NCBI RefSeq assembly: GCF_022605165.1
Contig: NC_063069.1
Span: 5,146,001 to 5,210,000, forward strand
DNA: 64,000 nucleotides
Origin: Purpureocillium takamizusanense
Taxonomy: Eukaryota; Ascomycota; Sordariomycetes; Hypocreales; Ophiocordycipitaceae
Reading direction: 5' to 3'
Below the pieces are notes generated by a model, which saw only the letters and a program-made list of their open reading frames with translations, was not told the origin of the DNA and made no database searches. Position numbers and translations under genes: made by a program. How positions within the stretch are numbered: position 1 is the first letter of the stretch; every line of letters begins with the position of its first letter. Below, in pieces: positions 21,565 through 33,898 of this stretch.

Positions 21565-24384
21565 TCACCCTCCACAACCTCCGCAGCCTCCCCCACAACT
21601 CGAGCAGCTACTGCAACTGCTCACGCATCCCGAACCGCATGAATCCTGTCCAACCGCCTGACATCCCGCCGCGCAGCCGTGCGCGTACGCCCCGCAGGCA
21701 AACCACCCGCACCCGCCGCACCCGCCGCCCGAGTCGTCGCCACCGCCACTATCCCCGACGTCCGCCCTCGTCGCGCGCCAGTCGCGCAGCGCCTCGTAGG
21801 CACGCAGCCGCAGCGGCCGCGCGAGGGACGTCCACTCGGCCACAAAGTACTGGTGGTACGCGCCGCGCTCGAAGTGGTGGCTGAAGGGCTGCGCGCGGTG
21901 GATGCCGCCCAGCTTGAGCCGGTCCTGCGTCTCGTCGTCCTGCTTGTGCAGCCAGAGCGTGGACTCGCGGAAGGCGCCGCAGCGGGCCATGGCGGCGGCT
22001 GTCGTCAGGAGCGTGTCCTGGGCGAGGAGCACCGTCATGCGGTTGTGAAACCATGCCGTGTCGGACATGTGGCCGGGAGCCAGGTGGTTGACCGTCCGCA
22101 TATCCGAGTCAACCTCGGCATCGCCGCTGGTCGCATTCGGTCCTTTGGGGTCGCGCGGATACAACTCCCTGCCTCTGGACAGGTGGAGCGATATGATGGA
22201 CCACGAGTCGAACGGAAAGGCGAGCACATGTTTGGCGATGTTGCACTCGCCGCACTTGACGGGAAAGCGGCAGTACGCCTCGGTGCAGTCCCAGGGGAAG
22301 ACGTCCTGGTAGCGGTACACAGGCCCCTCGAAATTGCCCCAGTCGTACCAGTACTCGGCCAGCGTGTCTATGATATCAGACTCGTCGTGTCGTCCATAGC
22401 GGAACTTGAGCAGGTACTCTTCGGTGAGCCCATTGGGAACGTCAAACCTGGACTTGGCCCTGTGCTGCACGTATGCCCCGGGTCGACACACGAAACTCAT
22501 CAGGTACAACGGCGTCGTCTCCGGGTCGTCTGCCTTTTCCGTGGGCTCGTGCGGCGCAAACAGCGAGCCAAACACGTCTCTGTCTATAATGTTGTCGCAA
22601 AACGCCTGACAGTTGTTGGTCTGGAAGTGCCATCTCAAGTCCACGTCGGGGTCGAGCAGACGTGAGACAATGGACGACAAGTACGCGGTCACTCTCGGCT
22701 CCAGATATGCCTTGAGCATCTGCAAGAGGCGCTCAACACTCTCAGCCAAGAAGACTGCCTTTTCACTCGCGCTAACCCCCTCGTCGACGAGGTCACGGCT
22801 TTCCTGAATCAGGGCCTCGATAATGTCGTTCTCAGCAACTTCATCGAGCAATGTGGAGAAGGCGCCGCCAGCGATTTGCTTCAGGACCGCTTTGTACCGC
22901 TTCGTGGTGCGCGGGCGGTGCTGGTAGTATAGTTTTCGTTCAGACCGTCCCGTAATCAGCAAGCTGTAGTCTTCCTCGCCCGCCGCGTCACGAAGGACCT
23001 GGAGCTGCGGCGGGCTGCGGCTGGTGATAAGCACGCCCCCATAGGTGCTGTGAGGGTGTCAACACAGGCTTCAGTGGCATAACAGGGGGGTGGTATACTT
23101 TTCTACTCCATTCTCAATGACCAAGGGGCCGAAGCGCAGGGCCATGTGCACGTTCCCGTATGGATACCGCTCCGCGATGGATCGCACGTAAAAGGGGATG
23201 TCCTCGGGCGTGTTCGTGGTGATGCCGTACGAGGACCCAAACTCGGACACGGAGGAGGAATTGGTGTTCTTGAGCTTCTCAAGAGGCTTCGGTTCAATAT
23301 ACTGTCGTATCACTGTCGGGTCCTCCCTCCTGGCCTCCTCGAGCGTCGTGTCACGCTCCGACTTGATGCGCGTGGCGGCGTACTTGGCCTCGGCCACCAT
23401 GTTGGAGAGCTCGAACAGGCCGCAGTTGAGCTTGCCGGAGCCGCCTTTTGCATGCGGCGCCCCGGACTCGTTCGTGAGCGGCCACAGCTCGGCCGGCTTT
23501 CCTCTGCCGTCCCTGTGCGGGACGGTGCTGCAGCGGCACACATGCCGCGTGATGTCTCGCGTCATGGCCTTGGGAAGACAGCACGTCTTGTACTCCTTTG
23601 CGAAGTCCCCGCGCCCATAATGATCTCGCCGGTAGCACCTTTCACAGACGGCGATGCTCTCGTCATGGACGCTTCGGAACAGCGACCCCCGGATCGCGCT
23701 GTGGCAGGTCGTGCACCGCATGGGGCGGAACACGGGCATTTTGGTGTCATCGACGGACGAAACGGTCACCTGTGGCGGAGCGGGTCGCTTCCAGAACGTG
23801 AGCAGCTTCTCGGGCTCGCGATACTCGATGACCTTGTCGATGTCGAGGAACTGCGCTGCCTGGAGGAGCATGCGAGCCCGGCGCTGGACCTGGTCGTCAA
23901 TGGGCCGGCTCTCGAGCCTCTCGCGCAGCTCCTCCCTTATCGCGTTGCTCTTCATCTCCGCAAACATGTCCCAGCCGCGGTTCTTCAAGGCCTCCTCGTA
24001 CGTGGGCAGCTCGCTGGACGCAGACGCAGACTCGCTTTGCCGCTCGCGGCGCTCCCTGTGACGCTGCCCGAAACGTCGCGAGCTGTGGCTGACCTGGTCT
24101 AAGAAGGTGTCGAAGCCGTAGATGAGCAGCTCCCGCTCGTCGCGGAGAGTTGCGTCAGCGAACTTGGCGTGAAGCTGCCACTTGCGCATGGTCAGGATGA
24201 GGTGCGGCAGTTCCTTTTGCACGCCGGCCCAGTATAGCTGCCGCATCTGCGACTCGAGATGCTCGGCGGCCGGGCCGATGAAGGTTCGAGGGATGGGCGG
24301 CGCGTCGGTGACATGGCTGCCGCTCGAGGACGAGCTGCCGCCGACGTGGGAGCCCGGGAGGGCAAAGGAGAGGAGGGATTTCAT
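21565..24384 (-). CDS. Large protein with zinc-finger-like Cys cluster, H...NC papain-like motif and Gly/Cys tail
   Basis: Two exons (24384-23099 and 23047-21565) joined by a 51-bp intron give 922 residues. Features seen: a low-complexity Ser/Gly N-terminus; helical regions; a Cys cluster at about 223-285 (MRCTTCHSA ... CERCYRRDHYG ... TCC ... VCRC) resembling a ZZ-type finger; a possible active-site His413 in YGNVHMALRFGP; Cys575 in WHFQTNNCQAFCDNII, the N-C motif found in circularly permuted NlpC/P60-papain folds (LRAT-like, PPPDE); and a C-terminal tail very rich in Gly and Cys (CGGCG repeats from about residue 865). The Gly/Cys tail is reminiscent of metal-binding tails. I do not know a named family; the hydrolase/acyltransferase assignment is inference. 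Confidence 0.72.
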
Positions 24385-26258
24385 CTTTGCTCGCTGCCAC
24401 GCCTATTGCTGCCGAGATGTCGATGAGCTCAGTCGATGGCCATGCTGCAACGTCCACATACGCTCTGAGGCGATCTGGGCATTAGGAGGTCGTGAATGTC
24501 AAGCGCAAACAGTTTGAGCCTCATGGACCCGGGCTCCCCACAGAGCGCCATGATTCCGCGCCGTCGTCTCTATTCGTCACCGATATGCAGCAATCAATTA
24601 GTGGTGTGGATGCATGAGGCGGGATTTGGGGCCACGATGGTCATGAGACCCTAGAAGCAGCCGCAGAGAGTGCCTGGCCTGATCGAGACAGAGGGGCTGG
24701 AACGTGCAGCAGCAGCTGCATCTCCGACATCCCTGCCTAATGCCGTCCCGCCCCATTGGCCGATGCGTCGCTTCTTCTGGTGTGCCAACGGGAGCAGCCG
24801 CATCTTGCCGATGGATGTTGTTCTGGGGCGGTGCAAGGCAGATCGCAGTCTGCGGGCACAGCCTAATGTCGTTTTCAGTGCCGACACCAAACACAATTTA
24901 GTACTTCGCAGTAAGTACCAGTAGAGTAGTTCGCATAATGTGCAGAGGAAGCCAAACTCTGCACCGCTGCAGGGAGGCACCAGACGTGACGCAATCAATT
25001 GCATCAATGTGTGGAACAGCGTCCTGATTGACTTGGTTGTGGCTCAGGTGCCGCCGAATCCTATATCGTCGCAAGAAAGGTCAAAGAGGAGAGAGAGCTC
25101 CCTCAATGAAAGTAGAAGTACGTAGCATGTTTTATATTGCGCAAAATGTCTTAGAATTATATGACTAGTGTGCCCATGCATCGAAGAAACCGTGTAAGTG
25201 GATGCTGGATGTATTTCCAAAGCCTACCCTATTTTCTCCTCATGTTGCCCGAGAACAATCGCAATAATATTCTCGTATCCCCAGTGCGGGTACAGACAAG
25301 GACGTGTCGTCTAGCGTGTGGATAATCTCCTTCAATTTCTTCAATTTTTTTTTAAAATTTTTTTTAGTATTCTCTACATTTCACCCCGTACTTCGTCGAG
25401 TTGCCATAGTGGCATGGTTCCTGCGGCACGGCTTTGATGCGCCAAGGTTCATTGTCATCAATGGGCGGGGAATCGCATCATTTTCACATGTGCCAATAAC
25501 TAGAGATGGCCTTGGTTTCCTTTTGCCTTTGGGGAGCTGTGTGGTTGAGCACACGGCATTTACAGAGTCAGATCGTACCACTTCAAGATGCCGGCGTTGA
25601 GCTGTCCAATAAATCAGCAGCTGGTTACGGTTTTGGCTCCCGTGCCGCTTATACCCTCGACGTCACCGACTCCCTATCCGGACCTCGCCCTTCCTATTAC
25701 TCAAAAGAAAAACAATTCCCCTAGACACCTAGCGGGAATAGGGAAATTCATCCAAGCTCCTCCCTTCCCACAATAACAGTCGCGCCACCAACGCACAAAC
25801 CGCTAGTCGACAACCGGCGTTTGCTACGGCCCTCGGGTACGGCATCAGTATGAGCATCAGCATCAGCAGCCTTATTACGCAACTCCGGGGCCGCTAGTCT
25901 AGGGACCGCGTCAGCGTCCACGACATCAACCAAACGCCCCCAACTATCAACGGCAACCCCGCGATGCGCCTGATGACGATATCCCAATCGAGATATCGGC
26001 GACATTATAAGTCTCAAATAGTAACGATCAAGGACGAACTCTTCATGATTTGATCTGGATAGTGTCCCCATACCGCGCCCGCCTGGCATCTCGCGACAGC
26101 AAACGTGACGCCTCATCACTGAGACCTCACCCGTCGACATTTCCGGTCTCGCCCCTCCCTTTCTCCCCCACGCAAACCACCAGCGGCACCATTAAGACCA
26201 TCATTGACGAGAGTCCGACCTCGACCCGACACGTCCCATCGACGACGCCGTCGCCGCC
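24385..26258. other. Divergent intergenic region
   Basis: About 1.9 kb, with an A/T-rich stretch at 25330-25380. It should hold promoters for the flanking genes. No protein gene or RNA gene recognised. Confidence 0.5.
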
Positions 26259-28553
26259 ATGGACGGCTTCTCCGTCACGTCCCTCACCACGCGCTGCGCG
26301 TCCATCGCCGCGCGCACCGGCCACGCCGCCAGCGAGCTTGACCTGGTCCTCAAGTGCGTCACCAAAGCAAGCCAGCAGCAGGAGCAGAAGCCACCTCGCC
26401 CGGACTCTCGCAGCCTCACCGTCGGCCACCTGCGGGCGCTGCAGCAGGCCGCCTCGCGATCGCACGAGCGCGCCGCCGCGCTGGAGCAAACGCTGAGCGG
26501 CGGCGGCGGCGCTGCTGCCGTCATATCGGAGGCGCTGCGAGCCGCCACGGGCGACGTGCTGGCGCGCGGCGACCAGGCGACGGGCTCGCTGCACAAGCAG
26601 GCGATGAGGGTGCAGGCGGACAACGTCGATGCGGTGGATGAGGCGTACCTGCGTGCGCTGACAGACTTGCTGGGCGCACTGGCGATGGCCATGGGATACC
26701 TCGATAGGCTGCTCCGGCTGTAAGTGGGATGCCTATGGGCTTTCCTCTGCCCCTGTGCCTCTTGCGATGCGCAGATAGGCACCATGCTCGTCGAGAAAGT
26801 CGGTTAACTGAACATTCGTCATAGTGGCACCAGAGACGAACAAGACGCCCATCTACGCTCTTCCAAGGGCCAGGGTGTACTCGATGGCGTGTCGAGGGCC
26901 TTTGGTCCTGCCTCGCAGGCTTCTAGCATCATCCTCGATGGCGGGAGCACCACCTCCGTCCCGCCACCGAGCAACCTTCCTATCCGGTCCAGGGTCCCTA
27001 ACGAGGCCGTCGACGCGCCCCCTCCATACGCCGCACAGGATCCGAGCGGTTCCTCGACGACGACATCGTCGACCCCTGCAGCCGCCCTCCCGGCATCCTC
27101 TCTTTCCTCCTCCTCTGCAGCCGTAGCCGGGCCATCCTCCTCCGCCGGCACCAGCGCCTTCGGCGGCTTCGCCAAGTCCATCAAGGCGCTCGCCTCGGGC
27201 CTCATCGCCACCAAGCCCGACCCCTTCGTCTCGGCGCTCTGCCAGGCCATCCTGCGCGGCGACGTCCCGCAGGCCGGCGGCCTCATCGCGCAGGGCGCCA
27301 GCATCACCGGCCGCGACGAGGCGGGCCGCACGCCCATGCAGTGCGCCGTCGAGGCCGACAGCCCCGACGCCGCGCTGCTCCTCGTCGCCGCCGGCGTGCC
27401 CCTCGACAAGCCCGGCCCCGGCTGGATCAATGCCGCCCTGCCGCCGCTCTTCCAGGCCGCCGGCGCGGGCGCCCTCGCCGTCACCGAGGCGCTGCTCGCC
27501 CGCGGCGCCAGCGTCTCCGCGCAGAGCACCTCTGGGCAGCGCTACTTTGTCGACGTGTGCTGCGCCGCCGCCGCCGCAGGGACCGACGACCAGGACCGGG
27601 GCAAGGATCACGAAAAGCGCCTCGCCGGCGTGGAGCTCCTGCTGCGGCACGGCGCCAAGGCCACTTGGGAGACCATCTCCGGGCGGCCCGTCCTCGTGCC
27701 GGCCGTGAAGCGAGGCAACGTGGACCTCGCGCGGCTGCTGCTCCGGCACGGCGCGAAAGCGACCTGCAGCGACATCACGGGCGCCTCGGTGCTCGCCATC
27801 GCCGTCGAGGCCCCAGACACCACCATGGCGAGCCTGCTCCTCGACGCGGGCGCCAAGCCCGACTCCAAGACCATCTACGGCACGACAGTGCTCGCGGACG
27901 CGCTGTCGCGCGGCGGCGGCAGACGCCTTGACGCGGCGCGCCTGCTGCTCGACCGCGGCGCCAAGGGCGACAAGCAGGACATGTACGGGCAGCCGCTGCT
28001 CATCGGTGTCATCAAGGACCCGCGCCTCTCCGCCGCCGACAAGGAGGACCTCTGCGCCCGGCTGCTCGCCAACGGGGCCAGCGCCGACGCCAGGGACGCG
28101 TCGCACGACGTCGCCGCGCCGTGTCACGCCCTCGAGGCCGACCTGCCGGGCGTGCTGGCCGCGCTGCTCGCGTACGGCGCCAAGACGAAGCACAAGATGC
28201 GAGGCGGCGGCGGCGACGAGCCCATGCTGCTGTGGGCGGCGGACAGGGGCCGGGCGGACGCCGCCCGCGCGCTGCTCGACCACGGGGCGGACCCGGACGC
28301 GGCCGACGCGCAGGGCCGCACGCCGCTCTTGCAGGCCCTCGTCCGCCAGGACTGGGACATGGTCCGCCTGCTCCGCGGCGGCGGGGCGACGACGACGGCG
28401 GCCGTGGCCGACTTGGCGCGGGCGCTGAGCCGGCCCGAGGTGATGGAAATGCTGGGCCTCGCGGTGGGGAGCGAGCCCGGGACGTCGCGCCCGCCGGCGC
28501 CGGATCCGGCGCCGGCGCCACCAGAGTATAGTGCGGTGGCGGAGAAGTCGTAG
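26259..28553 (+). CDS. Ankyrin-repeat protein
   Basis: Two exons (26259-26719 and 26825-28553) encode 729 residues. The start has a strong context (GCCGCCATGG). Residues 1-150 are helical and begin like the N-terminal helical domains found on many fungal ankyrin and STAND proteins. A Ser/Pro/Ala-rich linker follows to about 290. From there on, roughly ten ankyrin-like units appear (for example AGVELLLRHGAKATW, ARLLLRHGAKATC, ASLLLDAGAKPDS, ARLLLDRGAKGDK, ARALLDHGADPDA). The C-terminus is Pro/Ala-rich with a PPEY motif. Ankyrin repeats mediate protein binding; the partner is unknown. GC content is very high, so the complementary strand has a long shadow frame. Confidence 0.88.
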
Positions 28554-29057
28554 ATGAGGAAGCACGCGGACGATGAGGATACCCGTGATGCGTGCGTACA
28601 TGTCGAGACCAAGTAGTCTTGTATGATAGGCTCGCGTGTAGATATGCGACTATACATTATAATAGCTATGCTCGTGTATGTCTCATATTCTCGCTTATGT
28701 CTCATATTATATACCCGTTGGTAGTTTGCTACCTACCTATTAAGTTAGGAAGTAGTTGGTCTTGATAAGGCCGCACTAACGGGGGGCAAGTCATATAAGC
28801 TGTTACTATGTCTCTCTAGACAAGGCATACTACGACCTTATCATTAAATGCCCCTCGGGTGTCATTCATGCTAGAAGCTCGTCTATACTAACACGACTAT
28901 ACACGCCTATGCTGTCTACGTGATGCCGCGACTGTGAAAAACACAATCGATCTACAACGCCCCCAAACGCCAGCTAACACCATCAATAAAATCAAATACT
29001 CCCACCGCTCGCAGTTTGAAAAGTCAGGCGGCGCGCCCATTGCCGCTCATCTGCCGT
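28554..29057. other. Intergenic region between convergent genes
   Basis: About 500 bp, more AT-rich than its neighbours, with short repeated TCATAT words near 28680-28710. No gene seen. Confidence 0.5.
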
Positions 29058-29959
29058 CTACCGCAGCGGCACCTCGGCGCGCTGGCGCAGGATATCCTGC
29101 AGCCACCACACGTGGATGCGCGGATCCGGAGTCAACTCCGGGTGGAAGCTCGTGCCCAGGACATTGCCCTGTCGCACCGCGATGATGTCGCCCGAGCCGT
29201 CCGTGGGGTTGGCCTGCGACACGCCGGCCTTCATGCGGTCGACGCGGCCGGGCAGCGTCGCCAGCACGCTCACGCCCGCGTCGCCCTTCTTCCGGGCGCC
29301 GTCGGCGGGCTTCAGCACCTCTTCGACGACGGGCGCGCGGATAAAGACGCCAGGAAAGGGCGCGGCGCCGTCGCCCAGGAACGGCAGCGCCAGGCCGGCC
29401 TCGAAACTCTCAATCTGCCGGCCAAAGTGGTTGCGGTGGACGCGCACGGCCAGCCCGCCGATGAGCTCCTGACCGCCCTTTTTCGCGGCGTTAGCCTGCT
29501 CGGAGAGGAGGATGAGGCCGGCGCAGGTGCCCCAGACGGGCTTCTTGAGGACCCTGGCGCGCGGCATGGGTCAGCACACGGGGTTTTGGTCGTTTGGTAG
29601 GGTAGGCGGCGATGGGTGAATTGAAATTCGAGGATGCGACCGCAGTCTGGGGGGTCGCGTGCTACGAAGTTTTTGACCTACTTGACAAACTCGCGCAGCG
29701 GCTCAAGCAGGCCAGACTGCGCAGCGACAAAGGATATCGTGGTGCTCTCGCCGCCGGGGATGATGAGCCCGTCGCAACGGGCCAGCTCCGCAGGCGTGCG
29801 AACCTCCACAGCGTTGATCGTGGCGGCGCCCACCGCAGCAAGGCGCGCGGCAGCTGCGCGGACGAGGTTGATGTGCTCGATGAAGCCGCCCTGGAGGGCG
29901 AGGACGCCGATGGTAAGGGGCCCGGCAGGGGCGGCGGCGAGGCGCGACTGGGCCGTCAT
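29058..29959 (-). CDS. PDX2: Pyridoxal 5'-phosphate synthase glutaminase subunit (PdxT/Sno family)
   Basis: Two exons (29959-29682 and 29553-29058) separated by a 128-bp intron give 257 residues. Family motifs are intact: LALQGGFIEH at the N-terminus, GLIIPGGEST, the nucleophile Cys103 in WGTCAGLILL, and the catalytic His230/Glu232 in SFHPEL near the C-terminus. The enzyme releases ammonia from glutamine and channels it to Pdx1 for de novo vitamin B6 synthesis in the cytosol. It contains an insertion of about 25 residues (around ALPFLGDGAAPFPG and DGARKKGDAG) compared with bacterial PdxT, as is common in fungi. The partner subunit gene starts about 3 kb away on the other strand. Confidence 0.96.
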
Positions 29960-30602
29960 GCTGGTCTATTTGCTTGCTTCGGGACGGTTTTCGTAGGAAT
30001 AGGCCGTGAAGGAGGAGGAGGAGGGGGGGGGGGAGGAGGATAGGAGAGCGCTCCGATGTCTATTTCGAGGGCTGCGTAGGGTGAGGACGGCGATGTCGAT
30101 GCAGCAGCGCGTTGACGGAGGAAAAAAAAGTGGCAGTTGCGAGATAAGGAAGGGTCTTCGTCGTCGGCGTGGCAGGGCGAGAACCAGTGAGGCGAGATCC
30201 TAGTGGTAAGTACTGTAACCGAAAAAAAGAGCGCCGCCAACGGCCGGCGAGCATCGGCATGCGGCGGCGGGTGGCGGCTCCGGCCCTCGGAGGCACCGAA
30301 TGCGTGAGCGAGCGACATGGAAGGTTGACAGGAGTCACCCGACCGATAAGCACCCACCACCTCGTACTACAGGCCTGGGCTGGGATCTGGCGCCGCCTAG
30401 AGGGTGCGCAGTAGTGCTGTATTCAGGGGGGCGACAGCACTTACCTAAGTTGAGGCAGTACGTACCAAGTACAGGTACTTCCATTGCTGGGGTCCTGGGG
30501 GAGCGGAGCACCTCCCGTCGGGCGTCTCACGCGGGCTCCCACTCGGGCCCGCTCCAGTGGCCACATCGGGCAGTGCCTGCAGGACGCCGCCGCGCCCTCC
30601 CG

Positions 30603-30603
<1 letters not shown>

Positions 30604-30632
<29 letters not shown>
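30604..30632. repeat. (GCC)n microsatellite
   Basis: Nearly ten uninterrupted GCC units in non-coding DNA. Confidence 0.95.
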
Positions 30633-30633
<1 letters not shown>

Positions 30634-32801
30634 TCTGCAGCGTGGCTATCCGATGGATGGACCTGAGGCATAGTCACGCTCCCAAAGTCTGCGAACGTCT
30701 GCACTGTACAACATGTAGTTACTTAGTGTATGCAAACGCATGCGTGAATGAGCGGAATAGCCGCTTCTGCTCCTTCTCCTGTGCAGTGCGGGCGCTAGGG
30801 TCGCCCGTGGCACTAACCAACCAACAGATCACCGCCAGGGTGCAGCATGGGTGACAGATCTGCGACCATGAGAATCAATTTCGTGCAGCAGCAGCAGCAG
30901 CACCAGGGGACGCTTGTCCATCGGACTAGCCTTTGGCCTCTCAAGCAGTAGATAGGGTGAAGTGCCTGATCCGTTCCATGATGGAGATGTACCTACATGA
31001 GGTAGGTCTCCAAAGGCGGTCCACTGCCGGGGCGAGGCAAGATCTGATGCACCTCACTCATCGAGGCGCGCCGAGGAGTCCTTGAACTTTCAAGATCCAG
31101 GCAAGGTACGAAGTACGCACGTACGGAACGTACTGTAACCTCCCCAATGCCCCGCCCCCGGCATTGGATTGTAGAGCTGCGCACCCACCATGGATGGACC
31201 CGACGCGGCCAGCGCCAACGGCGGCGGCGGCAGCATCAGTTAGTAGCGAACAGCACAGTCCATCAACCGCGTACTGTTGATTGAATGCGTGCATCGCTCT
31301 CTGCGCCATGTCCGGGGCCATTTCTTTCACTGGGCGCGGCCAACATGGAGGCGCCGCTGGCAATTACCATTGCCGTGTGCACAGAGCGCTTTGCCTGCCT
31401 GCCTGCCTGTTCGGGAGCCTGCGCATGGCCCAGAGGCGCGCCCTTGGATGTACATGGCGGATGAACTGTCTCATCAGTGAGGGTGGCACGAGGGTGTTGC
31501 GACGACGCCTTATGCTTGACATGGCGACACGTCAGACGTTGGGTCGAGGGTCGCGTTGGATCGTGATATGTTGGTAGTTTCGTTTCCTCCCGCCCTGTGC
31601 TACCCCCATCTGCCGTCCGTCTGGGCGTGTTTGATTTGGCAGCAGCCCGGGCATCACATTCTGTCCCGCAGTCATTCATGTGCCCGTGCTGTGCGGTGCT
31701 TATGTGAGCCGAGACGACATAACCGTGCTGCACCTGTTGGTATGTCCGCGGAAGAGCCTCCGGCCGGGTCGCAGATGCAAGGCGGTGGCGGCAGGTCACA
31801 CACACGTCACCACACAGCACTGAGCACCAGTGAGGGCCTGTGATGGTACTCGTCGCCTGGGGTGCGGGCGGCGCCTTCTAGGAACCGGCCCCATCTGCGA
31901 CTCGCATCGCGTGGTTGTGGTGCGTGCGTGCATCTGTGTGTGTGTGTGTGTGCTCGCTCGCAATTGCCTTCTGCGTCGTGTTCCTGGGGTGTGCGACACC
32001 AACAAAACTTCAACCGGAGGAGACTGCCCCCGGCGGGCGGGGCAGCAGCATGCTGACGCCGCCGCCGCCGCCGCCGCCATAGCTGCGGCTCCGTTTTGGT
32101 CGCTCCTGTGAACGAAGTAAGTAGGTAGGCCCGACGCTGGCCGCCGCAGAGCCCGTTGGTTGCGGGCCACTCGAATCCGTCACCTTGATCACGCGACGCC
32201 GCGGAATAGGCCATGTCGGGCGCGGTCGGTCGGCCGCTCGCTGTCGTCTGTCCGCCCGCCCGTGGACCCCGCCAGCCGTTGGATTGGGAATGCCATCCCA
32301 TCCATCGCTGACTGGCGCCGCATGGTCTGGTTGGTGCGTGGCCGAGCTGGATTTCGCCGCGGGCGGGTTCGCGTTTGTCATGACATTGGCGGGGCGGCCG
32401 CGCTAAGGCGTCGATGGCGGCGGGCCAGAAGGGTTCGACGCCTTCTTCCAATGGATGGAATGTATTATGGGACCTTTTTTTTTTTCTTGTGCGAGTTGAT
32501 TGATGAGGGGCTCAATGCATCTGACCAGGATGGCATGGAGGGGGAGGAAGGGGGAGGGGGAGGGGGAGGGGGAGACGAGGCCCATGGAGAAAGCGGAATA
32601 GAGGGGGAGGGGCGAACCACCGCCTGCGGCCTCGGGAAGCACCGCCGTCGTCAGCAGCTGCAGCAGCGGTGCATAGCGGTGCAGCACCACCTGCAGCAGC
32701 GCCGCCAGAGAACCGCCCGTGGAAGGCGGCGGCTGTTGAAAAAAAAATCTCCTCCGTTTTCGCTGCCTCCTCCTCCCCTCCCCGCTACTCCCCCGTTCCC
32801 T

Positions 32802-32808
32802 TGACTCA
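32802..32808 (+). promoter_or_regulatory. Putative Cpc1/Gcn4 (bZIP) site upstream of PDX1
   Basis: The perfect heptamer TGACTCA lies 170 bp upstream of the PDX1 start, inside a CT-rich leader. Gcn4-type factors bind this sequence, and yeast SNZ1 is Gcn4-dependent. Function here is inferred. Confidence 0.45.
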
Positions 32809-32977
32809 TCAAGTCGACAAAGCGACAAGCCATCCTGGTGCGACTCTCTCTCGATCGCCGTATAAGATCATTCGGACGAGCCCTCTGCACACCGAACTGT
32901 CATTCGTCATCTTCGACCTTGTCATCACCGTCTCGTCTTCACCACCGACCACCAACCACCCCTCACCACCCCTCACA

Positions 32978-33898
32978 ATGGCCAACGACTCTTCCAACGG
33001 CGGCGAGGCCAAGTCCTCCTTCGCCGTCAAGGCCGGCCTCGCCCAGATGCTCAAGGGCGGCGTCATCATGGACGTGACGACGGCTGAGCAGGCCCGCATT
33101 GCCGAGGAGGCGGGCGCTTGTGCCGTCATGGCCCTGGAGCGCGTCCCTGCCGACATCCGCAAGGACGGCGGCGTCGCCCGCATGTCAGATCCCTCGGTCA
33201 TCAAAGAGATCCAGGCTGCCGTCACCATCCCCGTCATGGCCAAGGCCCGCATCGGCCACTTTGTCGAATGCCAGATCCTCGAGGCCCTCGGCGTCGACTA
33301 CATCGATGAGAGCGAGGTGCTGACGCCCGCCGACGACGAAAGCCACGTCGAGAAGAGCGACTTCAAGGCCCCCTTCGTCTGCGGCTGCCGCAACCTCGGT
33401 GAGGCGCTGCGCCGCATCGCCGAGGGCGCCGCCATGATCCGCACAAAGGGTGAGGCCGGCACCGGCGACGTGGTCGAGGCCGTCCGCCACATGAAGACGG
33501 TCAACAAGCAGATTGCCCAGGCCAAGGCAGCCCTGGCCGAGGGCGGCATCATCCGCATCCGCGAGCTCGCCCGCCAGCTCGAGGTGGACGCCGACCTGCT
33601 GCGCCAGACAGCCGAGCTGGGCCGCCTGCCCGTCGTCAACTTTGCCGCCGGCGGTGTCGCCACCCCGGCCGACGCTGCACTCATGATGCAGCTCGGCTGC
33701 GACGGCGTCTTCGTCGGCAGCGGCATTTTCAAGTCGGGCGACCCGGCCAAGCGCGCCAAGGCCATTGTTCAGGCCACCACCCACTTCAAGGACCCCAAGG
33801 TGCTGGCCGAGTGCAGCACTGGCCTCGGTGAGGCCATGGTTGGCATTAACTGCGACACCATGAAGCCCGAGGAGAAGCTCGCCGGCCGAGGCTGGTGA
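32978..33898 (+). CDS. PDX1: Pyridoxal 5'-phosphate synthase, lyase subunit (PdxS/Snz family)
   Basis: Single exon of 306 residues, usual length for the family. Strongly conserved segments are visible: [42 protein letters not shown] with Lys89, [18 protein letters not shown] with Lys157, and the phosphate-binding [16 protein letters not shown] and [11 protein letters not shown]. The two lysines correspond to those that carry substrate imines between the two active sites of PdxS. It condenses ribose 5-phosphate, glyceraldehyde 3-phosphate and ammonia supplied by Pdx2. The ATG follows an A/C-rich leader (CTCACAATGG), typical of well-expressed fungal genes. The N-terminal ~15 residues are Ser/Asn-rich. 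Confidence 0.98.
   Translation: MANDSSNGGEAKSSFAVKAGLAQMLKGGVIMDVTTAEQARIAEEAGACAVMALERVPADIRKDGGVARMSDPSVIKEIQAAVTIPVMAKARIGHFVECQILEALGVDYIDESEVLTPADDESHVEKSDFKAPFVCGCRNLGEALRRIAEGAAMIRTKGEAGTGDVVEAVRHMKTVNKQIAQAKAALAEGGIIRIRELARQLEVDADLLRQTAELGRLPVVNFAAGGVATPADAALMMQLGCDGVFVGSGIFKSGDPAKRAKAIVQATTHFKDPKVLAECSTGLGEAMVGINCDTMKPEEKLAGRGW

Larger units (their letters stand above)
29960..32977. other. Divergent PDX2-PDX1 intergenic region
   Basis: About 3 kb with no convincing protein gene. It carries low-complexity tracts: (GCC)n at 30604-30632, (GT)n around 31934-31951, (CCG)n around 32055-32080 and G/A-rich tracts at 30006-30040 and 32530-32575. It must contain both promoters. Confidence 0.55.

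Noticed and set aside
26853..28601. Very long open frame (582 codons) antisense to the ankyrin gene
   Set aside because: It mirrors codon positions of a GC-rich real gene, is dominated by Arg/Gly/Ala/Val and shows no domain.
28690..28860. Possible inverted repeat or transposon relic in the AT-rich gap after the ankyrin gene
   Set aside because: Only short, imperfect complementary words (CTTGATAAGG / CCTTATCATT); not enough to call an element.
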